This document shows positions 1-5,997 of a stretch of 17,155 bases of DNA, piece after piece. The first letter of the stretch is position 1; each line of letters opens with the position of its first letter. The stretch lies in contig JAFBAD010000188.1 of NCBI GenBank assembly GCA_019247975.1, forward strand, positions 1 to 17,155, written 5' to 3'. The notes beneath the pieces are model-generated. The model made no database searches and had not been told where the DNA came from. It saw only the letters and a program-made list of their open reading frames with translations. Position numbers and translations under genes: made by a program. This DNA comes from Acidimicrobiia bacterium. Lineage in GTDB: Bacteria > Actinomycetota > Acidimicrobiia > Acidimicrobiales > Iamiaceae.

Positions 1-47
1 CCCTCGGCGAACTCACCACCTCCGACGAGCGCGAGCGGTCCAGGCAT
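1..47 (-). CDS. N-terminal start of a divergent gene, peptidase S51/cyanophycinase-like (partial)
   Basis: Reading leftwards from an ATG at 47-45, the first 15 codons give MPGPLALVGGGEFAE, and the frame stays open to the window edge. A short N-terminus running straight into LALVGGGEF is typical of actinobacterial proteins of the peptidase S51/cyanophycinase (class I glutamine amidotransferase-like) fold, whose first beta strand ends in a glycine-rich turn. An AAGGTG ribosome-binding site lies six bases before the ATG. A GTG at 56 is an alternative in-frame start. Only 15 residues are visible, so the family call is tentative; that a divergent gene starts here is more secure than what it encodes. 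It would share the 60-bp gap at 48-107 with the dehydrogenase gene on the other strand. Confidence 0.5.
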   Translation of the reverse strand, partial: MPGPLALVGGGEFAE

Positions 48-69
48 CCGCAGCACCTTATTCACGCTC

Positions 70-99
70 TTGGAGCAGCTCGTTACCCGCCGGTAGCTT
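70..99 (+). promoter_or_regulatory. putative leaderless promoter of the hydroxybutyryl-CoA dehydrogenase gene
   Basis: TTGGAG (70-75), an 18-bp spacer and TAGCTT (94-99) stand in front of the ATG at 108, eight bases after the -10 hexamer. No Shine-Dalgarno sequence precedes the ATG. A -10 box (TANNNT) this close to a start codon is the usual layout of leaderless mRNAs in actinobacteria. The -35 match is weak (3 of 6), so the call rests mainly on the -10 box and its spacing. Confidence 0.4.
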
Positions 100-107
100 G
101 ACCGCCC

Positions 108-956
108 ATGACGATCGAGCGTGTGGGGATCATCGGATCGGGGATCATGGGGTCGGGGATCGCCGAGGTAGCGGCCAAGGCCGGCCACGAGGTGGTGCTC
201 CGCTCCCGCAAGCAGGAGACCGCCGACGCGATGGTCGCCGGCCTGACCAAGTCGCTCTCGAAGCAGGTCGACCGCGGGAAGCTGAGCGAGGACGACAAGA
301 CCGCGACCCTCGGCCGGGTCAGCGCGACCCACGACCTGCACGCGCTGCGGGACTGCGACCTGGTGATCGAGTCGGTCGTCGAAGACCTCGAGGTGAAGAA
401 GGAGCTCTTCAAGGAGCTCGATCTGCTGGTCAAGGACGAGGCGATCCTCGCCACGAACACCTCCACGCTCCCCGTCGTCGAGATGGCGGTGGTAACCGAG
501 CGCCCCGAGCGGGTGTGCGGCGTCCACTTCTTCAACCCTGCTCCGATGATGTCGCTCGTCGAGGTGGTCCGGCCGCTCACGGCCTCCGATGCGACCATCG
601 AGGCGGTCACCGCGTTCGCCACGACGTGCGGCAAGGGTCCGGTCGAGGTCAAGGACCGCGCCGGCTTCATCGTCAACGCGCTGCTCTTCCCGTACCTCAA
701 CAACGCGGTGAAGATGCTCGAGAACCAGACCGCGTCGCGCGATCACATCGACGAGGCGATGAAGGGCGGCTGCAACTTCCCGATGGGGCCGCTCGCGCTG
801 CTCGACCTCGTCGGGCTGGACACCTCGCTCGCCATCCTCGACGCGCTGTACGAGGAGTTCCGCGACCCGAACTACGCCGCCGCACCGGCGCTCCGCCGCA
901 AGGTCGCCGCCGGCCACCTCGGCCGGAAGTCCGGCAAGGGTTTCTTCGACTACTAG
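108..956 (+). CDS. hbd: 3-hydroxybutyryl-CoA dehydrogenase
   Basis: This 282-residue protein is a complete short-form 3-hydroxyacyl-CoA dehydrogenase (Hbd/PaaH/FadB2 type). It interconverts 3-hydroxybutyryl-CoA and acetoacetyl-CoA with NAD(P)(H) in the cytosol. The N-terminal Rossmann fold opens with VGIIGSGIMGSGIAEVA, with the GSGIMG turn at residues 10-15. VIESVVEDLEVKKELF, TNTSTLPV and HFFNPAPMMSLVE follow in family order; His140 is the expected catalytic histidine. The C-terminal half carries DRAGFIVNALLFPYLN, the GPLALLDLVGLD segment and the usual GRKSGKGFFDY end, so the protein is neither truncated nor fused to a hydratase. With ethylmalonyl-CoA mutase downstream on the same strand, a role in making crotonyl-CoA precursors for the ethylmalonyl-CoA pathway is plausible. 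Polymer (PHB) turnover or beta-oxidation are alternatives. The NADH versus NADPH preference cannot be read with confidence. Confidence 0.93.
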   Translation: MTIERVGIIGSGIMGSGIAEVAAKAGHEVVLRSRKQETADAMVAGLTKSLSKQVDRGKLSEDDKTATLGRVSATHDLHALRDCDLVIESVVEDLEVKKELFKELDLLVKDEAILATNTSTLPVVEMAVVTERPERVCGVHFFNPAPMMSLVEVVRPLTASDATIEAVTAFATTCGKGPVEVKDRAGFIVNALLFPYLNNAVKMLENQTASRDHIDEAMKGGCNFPMGPLALLDLVGLDTSLAILDALYEEFRDPNYAAAPALRRKVAAGHLGRKSGKGFFDY

Positions 957-962
957 ACGCTC

Positions 963-968
963 CAGACT
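963..968 (+). promoter_or_regulatory. -10-like hexamer before the EcsC-like gene
   Basis: CAGACT lies six bases before the GTG start at 975. Together with the next bases (CAGACTGGTGGGGTG) it closely matches the sequence before maf and ecm. It suggests an internal leaderless transcription start just after hbd. The GGTGGGG stretch could also act as a ribosome-binding site, so this is only suggestive. Confidence 0.25.
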
Positions 969-974
969 GGTGGG

Positions 975-1754
975 GTGACTGACTCCACCGGCCACACCGA
1001 GCTGGCCCGGGCGCTGGCCGGTGCGGCCGACGCCGAAGACGAGACCCAGCTGCGCCAGATCGTGGGGCTCGCAGCGAGATCGGCCCGCGAGGCCGGAGCG
1101 AAGGCGGTCACCTCCGGGCAGTGGCTGGCCGAGGTCGCGCTCGAGCTCGCCGGCCACCTGAACGTGCGCGACCTCGCGACGCTGCGCGAGCACCACGACG
1201 GGCTCGCCGGGCCACTGCTCGCCCGGGTGCTGATCCGCAACGCGTCGCTCACGAGCGCGATGGCCGGCGCGGCCACCGGCGCGCTCGCCGCCGCGTCGGA
1301 GGCGATGCCCGCGACGTGGGGCACCTTGCCGATCGAGCTGGTGGTGGAGACGCTCGTCGTGGTCGCGGTCGAGATGAAGCTGGTAGGTGAGCTCCACGAA
1401 GCGGCCGGCATCGCGCTGCCGAAGTCGTTCGGGGACAAGGCGTCGTTGATCGCCCGGTCGTGGGCCGAGAGCCGCGGCGTCCGGAGGGACGACGTGGTGC
1501 TCCTCGCCCAGGCCGCAGGGGCCGGCGCGACGGCGCCCATCGCCGGGGCGGCCGCCGGTCTGCTCGGGCGGTCGGGGCGCGACCAGCTGATCAGCCACCT
1601 CCGGCGGCGGTTGCTCCGGCGGGCCGGCAAGAACGCGCTGTCGTTCACGCCGCTGCTCATCGGCGGGGTGGCCGGCGCGGTGCTGAACCGGTGGGTGACG
1701 CGACGGCTCGGCCTGGAGGTGGCCACGTCGCTCGGGATCCCGCCGCCTCGGTGA
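975..1754 (+). CDS. uncharacterised EcsC-like, probably membrane-associated protein
   Basis: This is a 259-residue protein of unknown function starting at GTG 975, 18 bp after the hbd stop. It is rich in alanine and glycine. Small-residue hydrophobic stretches occur at about residues 95-113, 183-198 and 226-238. The central segment VETLVVVAVEMKLVGELHEAAGI resembles the region in EcsC-family and related actinobacterial proteins where a hydrophobic helix precedes a conserved Glu-Leu-His-Glu-like motif; this is a resemblance only. There is no signal peptide and no catalytic motif I can name. The C-terminus (LLIGGVAGAVLNRWVTRRLG) is amphipathic to hydrophobic and could bind the membrane. The aat start follows 10 bp after the stop, so the two are probably cotranscribed. 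The reading frame is well supported by codon bias and neighbour spacing; the function is not. Confidence 0.7.
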   Translation: MTDSTGHTELARALAGAADAEDETQLRQIVGLAARSAREAGAKAVTSGQWLAEVALELAGHLNVRDLATLREHHDGLAGPLLARVLIRNASLTSAMAGAATGALAAASEAMPATWGTLPIELVVETLVVVAVEMKLVGELHEAAGIALPKSFGDKASLIARSWAESRGVRRDDVVLLAQAAGAGATAPIAGAAAGLLGRSGRDQLISHLRRRLLRRAGKNALSFTPLLIGGVAGAVLNRWVTRRLGLEVATSLGIPPPR

Positions 1755-1764
1755 CGCACCCCCG

Positions 1765-2481
1765 ATGACGGCCGGCCCGCCCGATCCGTACGCGCCGGTC
1801 GAACCGCCGGCGAGCGTGTGGGAGCTCCCGCCGGCCGCCACTGCGGATGGCGACGGCATCGTCGGTGTCGGTGCCGACCTGGAGCCGGGCACGATCCTGC
1901 ACGCCTACCGCAACGGGCTCTTCCCGATGCCCCTCGGGCGCAGGGGCCGGCTCGGCTGGTGGTCGCCCGACCCGCGCGGCGTGCTCCCGCTCGACGGGCT
2001 GCGGGTCAGCCGGTCGCTGCGCCGCTCCCTCCGCCGCTACGAGGTCACGGTCGACGCGGCGTTCGAGGAGGTGGTGCGTGGTTGCGCCGATCCGTCCCGC
2101 TCCGGTGGCTGGATCGACGCCGACATCGTGGCCGGTTACCGGCGGTTGCACGAGCTGCGCTGGGTCCACAGCGTCGAGGCGTGGAGCCCCGAAGGTGACC
2201 TCGTGGGCGGGCTCTACGGCGTCGCGATCGGCGGGTTCTTCGCCGGCGAGTCGATGTTCCACCGCGAGCGGGACGCGTCCAAGGTCGCGCTCGCCGGCCT
2301 GGTCGAGCGCCTCTGCGCCGCCGGGGCCCGGCTGCTCGACGTCCAGTGGCTCACGCCCCACCTCGCGTCGCTCGGCGCGATCGCCATCCCTCGTGCGACC
2401 TACCTGGAGGACCTCGCCGCGGCGGTCAGCGCCCCGACGCGGGTCTGGTGGGCGCCGGAATTATCCCATTCCCACCCATAG
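1765..2481 (+). CDS. aat: leucyl/phenylalanyl-tRNA-protein transferase
   Basis: This 238-residue protein transfers Leu or Phe from aminoacyl-tRNA to the N-terminal Lys or Arg of proteins. It thereby creates N-degrons that ClpS/ClpAP-type proteases recognise. The family motifs are present in order: GIVGVGADLEPGTILHAYRNGLFPM near residues 30-55, WWSPDPRGVLPLDGLRVSRSL, the ADPSRSGGWID block (many homologues have R-x-x-TWI here), HSVEAW, GGLYGVAIGGFFAGESMFHR, and DVQWLTPHLASLGA near the C-terminus. The length fits the single-domain bacterial enzyme. The ATG at 1765 is 10 bp after the EcsC-like stop and lacks a clear ribosome-binding site, so translational coupling is likely. The stop is TAG. It sits between two acyl-CoA enzymes with no obvious functional link, as often happens for aat. 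Confidence 0.93.
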   Translation: MTAGPPDPYAPVEPPASVWELPPAATADGDGIVGVGADLEPGTILHAYRNGLFPMPLGRRGRLGWWSPDPRGVLPLDGLRVSRSLRRSLRRYEVTVDAAFEEVVRGCADPSRSGGWIDADIVAGYRRLHELRWVHSVEAWSPEGDLVGGLYGVAIGGFFAGESMFHRERDASKVALAGLVERLCAAGARLLDVQWLTPHLASLGAIAIPRATYLEDLAAAVSAPTRVWWAPELSHSHP

Positions 2482-2493
2482 CTCCAGGAATGC

Positions 2494-2506
2494 TCACGCT
2501 GCGTGA
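2494..2506. repeat. 13-bp palindrome between aat and ecm
   Basis: TCACGC-T-GCGTGA is a perfect inverted repeat with 6-bp arms and a one-base centre, in the 73-bp gap before ecm and about 50 bp upstream of its start. It is the size and symmetry of a dimeric repressor site and is too short to be a terminator. It has no T-tract. Whether a regulator binds it is not known. Confidence 0.3.
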
Positions 2507-2542
2507 CCGGCCGGCAGGTGGCGCGACACCCTCGGCGCGACC

Positions 2543-2548
2543 GAGAAT
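2543..2548 (+). promoter_or_regulatory. -10-like hexamer before ecm
   Basis: GAGAAT is followed by GGTCCG and then the ATG at 2555. The block AGAATGGTCCGATG is almost identical to AGACTGGTCCGATG before maf on the other strand. No Shine-Dalgarno sequence precedes the start, which supports leaderless transcription. No good -35 hexamer is visible at 17-18 bp. Confidence 0.35.
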
Positions 2549-2554
2549 GGTCCG

Positions 2555-4507
2555 ATGGCCGGAGACGGGCGAGACCGCCCGTGGATGATGCGCACCTACT
2601 CGGGGCACTCGTCTGCCCGGGCGTCCAACGAGCTGTACCGGACGAACCTCGCGAAGGGGCAGACAGGGCTGTCGATCGCGTTCGACCTGCCCACGCAGAC
2701 GGGGTACGACCCGGACTCGCCGCTCGCCCGGGGTGAGGTCGGCAAGGTCGGCGTGCCGGTCGTCCACCTTGGCCACATGGAGACGCTGCTCGACGGCATA
2801 CCTGTCGGCGAGATGAACACGTCGATGACGATCAACGCGACCGCGGCGTGGCTGCTCGGCCTCTACGTCGCGAACGCGGAGCGTCAGGGGGTGGCGACGC
2901 GCGACCTGCGAGGCACCACCCAGAACGACATCGTCAAGGAGTACCTGTCGAGGGGCACGTACATCTATCCGCCGCTGCCCAGCCGCCGGCTGATCGTCGA
3001 CATGTTCGCGTTCTGCCAGGAGTGGGTGCCGCACTGGAACCCGATGAACGTGTGCAGCTACCACCTGCAGGAGGCGGGAGCGACGCCCGTGCAGGAGATC
3101 GCGTACTCGCTCGCCACCGCCATCGGTGTGCTCGACGCGGTGCAGGAGTCGGGCCAGGTGCCCGAGGACCGCATGACGAACGTCGTCGCGTCGATCAGCT
3201 TCTTCGTGAACTCGGGCATCCGCTTCGTCGAGGAGACGTGCAAGATGCGCGCGTTCACCTCGATGTGGGATCGCATCTGCCTCGAGCGCTACGGCGTGAC
3301 CGAGCCGAAGGCCCGCCGGTTCCGCTACGGCGTGCAGGTCAACAGCCTCGGGCTCACCGAGGCGCAGCCCGAGAACAACGTGCCCCGCATCGTGCTCGAG
3401 GCGCTGGGCGTCACCCTGTCGAAGCGGGCCCGCGCCCGCTCGATCCAGCTGCCGGCGTGGAACGAGGCGCTCGGCCTGCCGCGGCCGTGGGACCAGCAGT
3501 GGTCGCTGCGCATCCAGCAGGTGCTCGCGTACGAGACCGACCTCCTCGAGTACGAGGACATCCTCGACGGCTCGAAGGTGGTCGAGGCGAAGACCGCGGA
3601 GCTCGAGGAGGCCGCGCAGGCCGAGCTCGACGAGGTGCTCGAGCTCGGTGGCGCGTTCGAGGCCATCGACGAGCTCAAGGGACGGCTCGTGCGGAGCAAC
3701 GCCGAGCGCGTTCGTCGCATCGAGACCGGCGAGCTCACCGTGGTCGGCGTCAACTCGTACACCGAGACCGCCGACTCGCCGCTCGGCGGCGAGGACAACA
3801 TCCTCCGGGTCGATCCCGAGCGCGAGCGTGAGCTCGTCGCCGACGTGGTCGAGTGGCGCTCGAACCGCGACAACGACGCGGTGAAGCGCAGCCTCGAGGA
3901 GCTGCGTCGCGTCGCCCGCTCCGGTGAGAACGTCATGCCGGCGACGATCGACCTCGCGCACGCGGGCGGCACGACCGGTGAGTGGGCCGAGGTGCTGCGC
4001 GAGGAGTTCGGCGAGTACCGCGCGCCGACCGGTGTCGCCGCGGCGGCCGGTGCGGCGGGCGGCTTCGACCGCCTGCGCGACGTCGCCGAGCGGGTCAAGC
4101 AGCGGCCGGGCGGACCGCCCCGGCTGCTCGTCGCCAAGCCCGGCCTCGACGGCCACTCCAACGGCGCCGAGCAGATCGCGGTCGCCGCACGCGACGCGGG
4201 CATGGAGGTCGTGTACCAGGGCATCCGGCTGACGCCGGAGGAGATCGCCGCGGTCGCGCGGGACGAGGACGTCGACGTGGTCGGTCTGTCCATCCTCTCG
4301 GGCAGCCACCTCGAGATCGTCCCGGAGGTCGTCCGACTGCTGCGCGCCGAGGGCGTCGAGGCACCGGTCGTCGCCGGCGGCATCATCCCCGAGGAGGATC
4401 GACCGCGGCTGGCGGCCGCCGGCGTCGCCGCGGTCTACACCCCGAAGGACTTCGAGCTCGCGAAGATCATGGGCGAGATCCTCGACCTCGCGGGGACAGG
4501 TACGTGA
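2555..4507 (+). CDS. ecm: ethylmalonyl-CoA mutase (coenzyme B12-dependent)
   Basis: This 650-residue single-chain mutase rearranges (2R)-ethylmalonyl-CoA to (2S)-methylsuccinyl-CoA using adenosylcobalamin, the hallmark step of the ethylmalonyl-CoA pathway for acetyl-CoA assimilation. The N-terminal substrate barrel covers about residues 1-510: RTYSGHSSARASNELYRTNL near 13-32, AFDLPTQTGYD, TSMTINATAAWLL, GTTQNDIVKEYLSRGTYI, WNPMNVCSYHLQEAGATP, FRYGVQVNSLGLTEAQPENN and LPRPWDQQWS. A C-terminal B12 domain (about 525-650) has KPGLDGHSNGAEQIA, with His534 as the lower cobalt ligand, then LSILSGSH and GGIIPEEDRPRLAAAGVAAVYTPKDF. GHS at 17-19, where methylmalonyl-CoA mutases have GFS, the DGHSNG motif and the overall match to known Ecm/MeaA separate it from MCM, IcmA and HcmA. 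The start fits homologues, which begin a few residues before the RTY motif. Crotonyl-CoA carboxylase/reductase is not in the window. Confidence 0.94.
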   Translation: MAGDGRDRPWMMRTYSGHSSARASNELYRTNLAKGQTGLSIAFDLPTQTGYDPDSPLARGEVGKVGVPVVHLGHMETLLDGIPVGEMNTSMTINATAAWLLGLYVANAERQGVATRDLRGTTQNDIVKEYLSRGTYIYPPLPSRRLIVDMFAFCQEWVPHWNPMNVCSYHLQEAGATPVQEIAYSLATAIGVLDAVQESGQVPEDRMTNVVASISFFVNSGIRFVEETCKMRAFTSMWDRICLERYGVTEPKARRFRYGVQVNSLGLTEAQPENNVPRIVLEALGVTLSKRARARSIQLPAWNEALGLPRPWDQQWSLRIQQVLAYETDLLEYEDILDGSKVVEAKTAELEEAAQAELDEVLELGGAFEAIDELKGRLVRSNAERVRRIETGELTVVGVNSYTETADSPLGGEDNILRVDPERERELVADVVEWRSNRDNDAVKRSLEELRRVARSGENVMPATIDLAHAGGTTGEWAEVLREEFGEYRAPTGVAAAAGAAGGFDRLRDVAERVKQRPGGPPRLLVAKPGLDGHSNGAEQIAVAARDAGMEVVYQGIRLTPEEIAAVARDEDVDVVGLSILSGSHLEIVPEVVRLLRAEGVEAPVVAGGIIPEEDRPRLAAAGVAAVYTPKDFELAKIMGEILDLAGTGT

Positions 4508-4601
4508 GCGTCATCCACGATGGGTCACTGAACGCCCTCTACATTCACGGGATGGTCGTCGGCCGGCCCTCATTCGCCTACCCGGCCGTCGAAAGACGTC
4601 G

Positions 4602-5132
4602 ATGATGGCGGTTGGCGAGGGCGCCCCCATCGAGGATCCAGCAACCGGTCTCTTCAGCGAGGCCTTCCTGCGAGCCGTGCTGCCGACGCGCATCGCGACC
4701 GCGCGCCGGTCGCTGAAGCAGCTCGGGTTGGTGCTCGTGCAGGTCGACTCGGCCGACGGTCGTCACCTGCACGAAGCCGGAGCCACGCCGCTGCCGAGCA
4801 ACGACCCGAGCACGTCGGAGGTCGACCTGGGCGCGCTCGGGCTCGCCGTGCACCGCGCGCTCCGCGACTCCGACATCGCTGCGGGCCTCGACGACGACCG
4901 GTTCGCGATGCTGCTCGAGTTCACGCCGGTTGAGGGGTGCGTGGTGGTCGCCCAGCGCTTCATCGACCTGCTGGACAAGGAGCAGCCGTCGCTCGTCGCC
5001 ACCGCCGGCGTCGCCTGCTACCCCGCCCACGCCATCGACGCCTCGGAGCTGTTCGCCGCGTCGACCCGGGCCCTGCAGGACGCCAGGAGCCGGGGACCTC
5101 GGACGATCGTGGTCGCACCGGTCGCTGACTGA
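4602..5132 (+). CDS. soluble degenerate GGDEF-domain protein
   Basis: This 176-residue cytosolic protein consists almost wholly of a diverged GGDEF (diguanylate cyclase fold) domain. The fold is recognisable from DPATGLFSEAFLRAVL (about residues 12-27, matching the usual D-x-LTGL-x-NR entry), LRDSDIAAGLDDDRFAMLLEFTP (about 87-109) and the C-terminal GVACYPAHAIDASELFAASTRALQDAR. The active-site loop reads DDDRF (residues 97-101) instead of GGDEF, and the metal-binding Asp block after the first beta strand is replaced by LVLVQVDSADGRHL. Cyclic-di-GMP synthesis is therefore not expected. Nucleotide binding or a purely structural signalling role is possible. No sensor domain or membrane helix is present. 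The 94-bp gap after ecm contains a slightly AT-richer patch (TACATT at 4540-4545) that may hold a promoter; GAAAG at 4591-4595 may be a ribosome-binding site. The next gene is a membrane-anchored relative. Confidence 0.82.
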   Translation: MMAVGEGAPIEDPATGLFSEAFLRAVLPTRIATARRSLKQLGLVLVQVDSADGRHLHEAGATPLPSNDPSTSEVDLGALGLAVHRALRDSDIAAGLDDDRFAMLLEFTPVEGCVVVAQRFIDLLDKEQPSLVATAGVACYPAHAIDASELFAASTRALQDARSRGPRTIVVAPVAD

Positions 5133-5145
5133 CCCTTCGTCATCA

Positions 5146-5167
5146 GGTGGGAAGCTTGAATCCCACC
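5146..5167. repeat. 22-bp inverted repeat overlapping a predicted -35 box
   Basis: GGTGGGA (5146-5152), eight bases, then TCCCACC (5161-5167) forms a perfect 7-bp inverted repeat just after the stop of the first GGDEF-like gene. The predicted -35 hexamer TTGAAT (5156-5161) lies inside it, so it looks like an operator. As RNA it would form a small hairpin, but without a T-tract and with an 8-base loop it is a poor terminator. Confidence 0.4.
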
Positions 5168-5184
5168 GGCCACCGGCCGATCCT
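5156..5184 (+). promoter_or_regulatory. putative leaderless promoter of the membrane GGDEF-like gene
   Basis: TTGAAT (5156-5161), a 17-bp spacer and GATCCT (5179-5184) precede the GTG at 5191 by six bases. That places the expected transcription start on the G of the start codon. The spacing is near ideal for a sigma-70/HrdB-type promoter and there is no upstream ribosome-binding site. If correct, the two GGDEF-like genes can be expressed separately. Confidence 0.45.
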
Positions 5185-5190
5185 GTGGGG

Positions 5191-5997
5191 GTGATCGACC
5201 GAGGAGCACTGCCCGGCTTCATCTCCGGGGCCGGAGGACTGGTCTTCGCGATCCTCGGGCTGGCGGTCGACAACATCTGGCTCGTCGCTCTGGCCGGCGT
5301 GCTGGCCCTCGTGTCCGGCGTCTGCACGCTCAGGATCAACGAGCGGCTGCGCAAGACCTCCGACAAGGTCGAGGAGGGCGAGGCCGAGGCCACCCGCCTG
5401 GCCCTGGAATCGCAGGTCATGGCGGCCCGGGCCGCCCGCTTCGAGGCCGAGGCGATCAACGCACGGCTCACCGCCGCCCGCAACGAGCGGACCACCGCGT
5501 CGTCCGAGTTCAGCATCGACGACCTGGCCGGCATGATCGACGAGGACACCGGGCTCTTCAACGAGCGGTTCTTCCTCGTGACGACCGAGAAGCGCCTGTC
5601 TGCGGCCCGCCGTGGGCTGCGGCCGCTGACGATCGTGCTCCTCGAGGTGGCCGAGCGGGTCGCCGAGGGCGTCGGCCACCCGGCGGACCCCCGGATCATC
5701 GCCGGCTGCCTCATGGAGACGCTGCGCGAGGCCGACACCGCCTGCCGGCTCGAGGACGGCCGCTTCGCGATGGTGCTCGAGGACACCCCCGAGAACGGCG
5801 CGGTCTGGACCGTCGAGCGGGTGCGTCGCCGGATGGCCGACCAGCACCGCGACCTCACGATGTGGGCCGGCGTCGCCTGCTACCCGGCGCACGCCTTCGA
5901 CTCCGGTCAGATCATCGAGCAGGCGCAGCGTGCCCTCACCGCGGCGCGCGACTGGCGACAGGATCGCATCGAGGTCGCCACCGTCCTCGACGACTAG
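5191..5997 (+). CDS. membrane-anchored degenerate GGDEF-domain protein
   Basis: This 268-residue protein has three parts. Two hydrophobic helices lie at about residues 9-26 and 29-48, joined by a very short turn. A charged, alanine-rich helical stretch at about 50-105 (ERLRKTSDKVEEGEAEATRL and following) probably forms a coiled coil. A diverged GGDEF domain runs from about 115 to 265. The domain starts at DEDTGLFNERFF, has EDGRF (residues 188-192) in place of GGDEF, and ends with GVACYPAHAFDSGQIIEQAQRALTAAR, almost the same ending as the upstream gene. The metal-binding Asp segment is also lost (IVLLEVAERVAEGV), so diguanylate cyclase activity is unlikely. The GTG at 5191 is chosen because it starts just before the first helix and fits a leaderless promoter; a GTG at 5185 is two codons earlier. 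Its stop overlaps that of the convergent phosphoesterase gene. Confidence 0.82.
   Translation: MIDRGALPGFISGAGGLVFAILGLAVDNIWLVALAGVLALVSGVCTLRINERLRKTSDKVEEGEAEATRLALESQVMAARAARFEAEAINARLTAARNERTTASSEFSIDDLAGMIDEDTGLFNERFFLVTTEKRLSAARRGLRPLTIVLLEVAERVAEGVGHPADPRIIAGCLMETLREADTACRLEDGRFAMVLEDTPENGAVWTVERVRRRMADQHRDLTMWAGVACYPAHAFDSGQIIEQAQRALTAARDWRQDRIEVATVLDD

Noticed and set aside
2426..4309. A 627-codon open frame on the minus strand across ecm
   Set aside because: It is the shadow of the ecm reading frame; its translation has no family features, whereas ecm matches a known enzyme over its whole length.
2555..4507. Methylmalonyl-CoA mutase large subunit or isobutyryl-CoA mutase
   Set aside because: The single-chain length of 650, GHS in the N-terminal motif, the DGHSNG cobalamin motif and the overall sequence fit ethylmalonyl-CoA mutase better.
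4508..4601. A small gene or riboswitch between ecm and the first GGDEF-like gene
   Set aside because: No short frame with a ribosome-binding site and no convincing paired structure is visible; a GTG at 4504 runs into a stop after a few codons. At most it holds a promoter.
5146..5167. Intrinsic terminator after the first GGDEF-like gene
   Set aside because: The stem is only 7 bp, the loop 8 bases, and there is no T-tract; an operator over the -35 box explains it better.
4602..5997. Active diguanylate cyclases
   Set aside because: Both domains lack GGDEF/GGEEF and the metal-binding aspartates.
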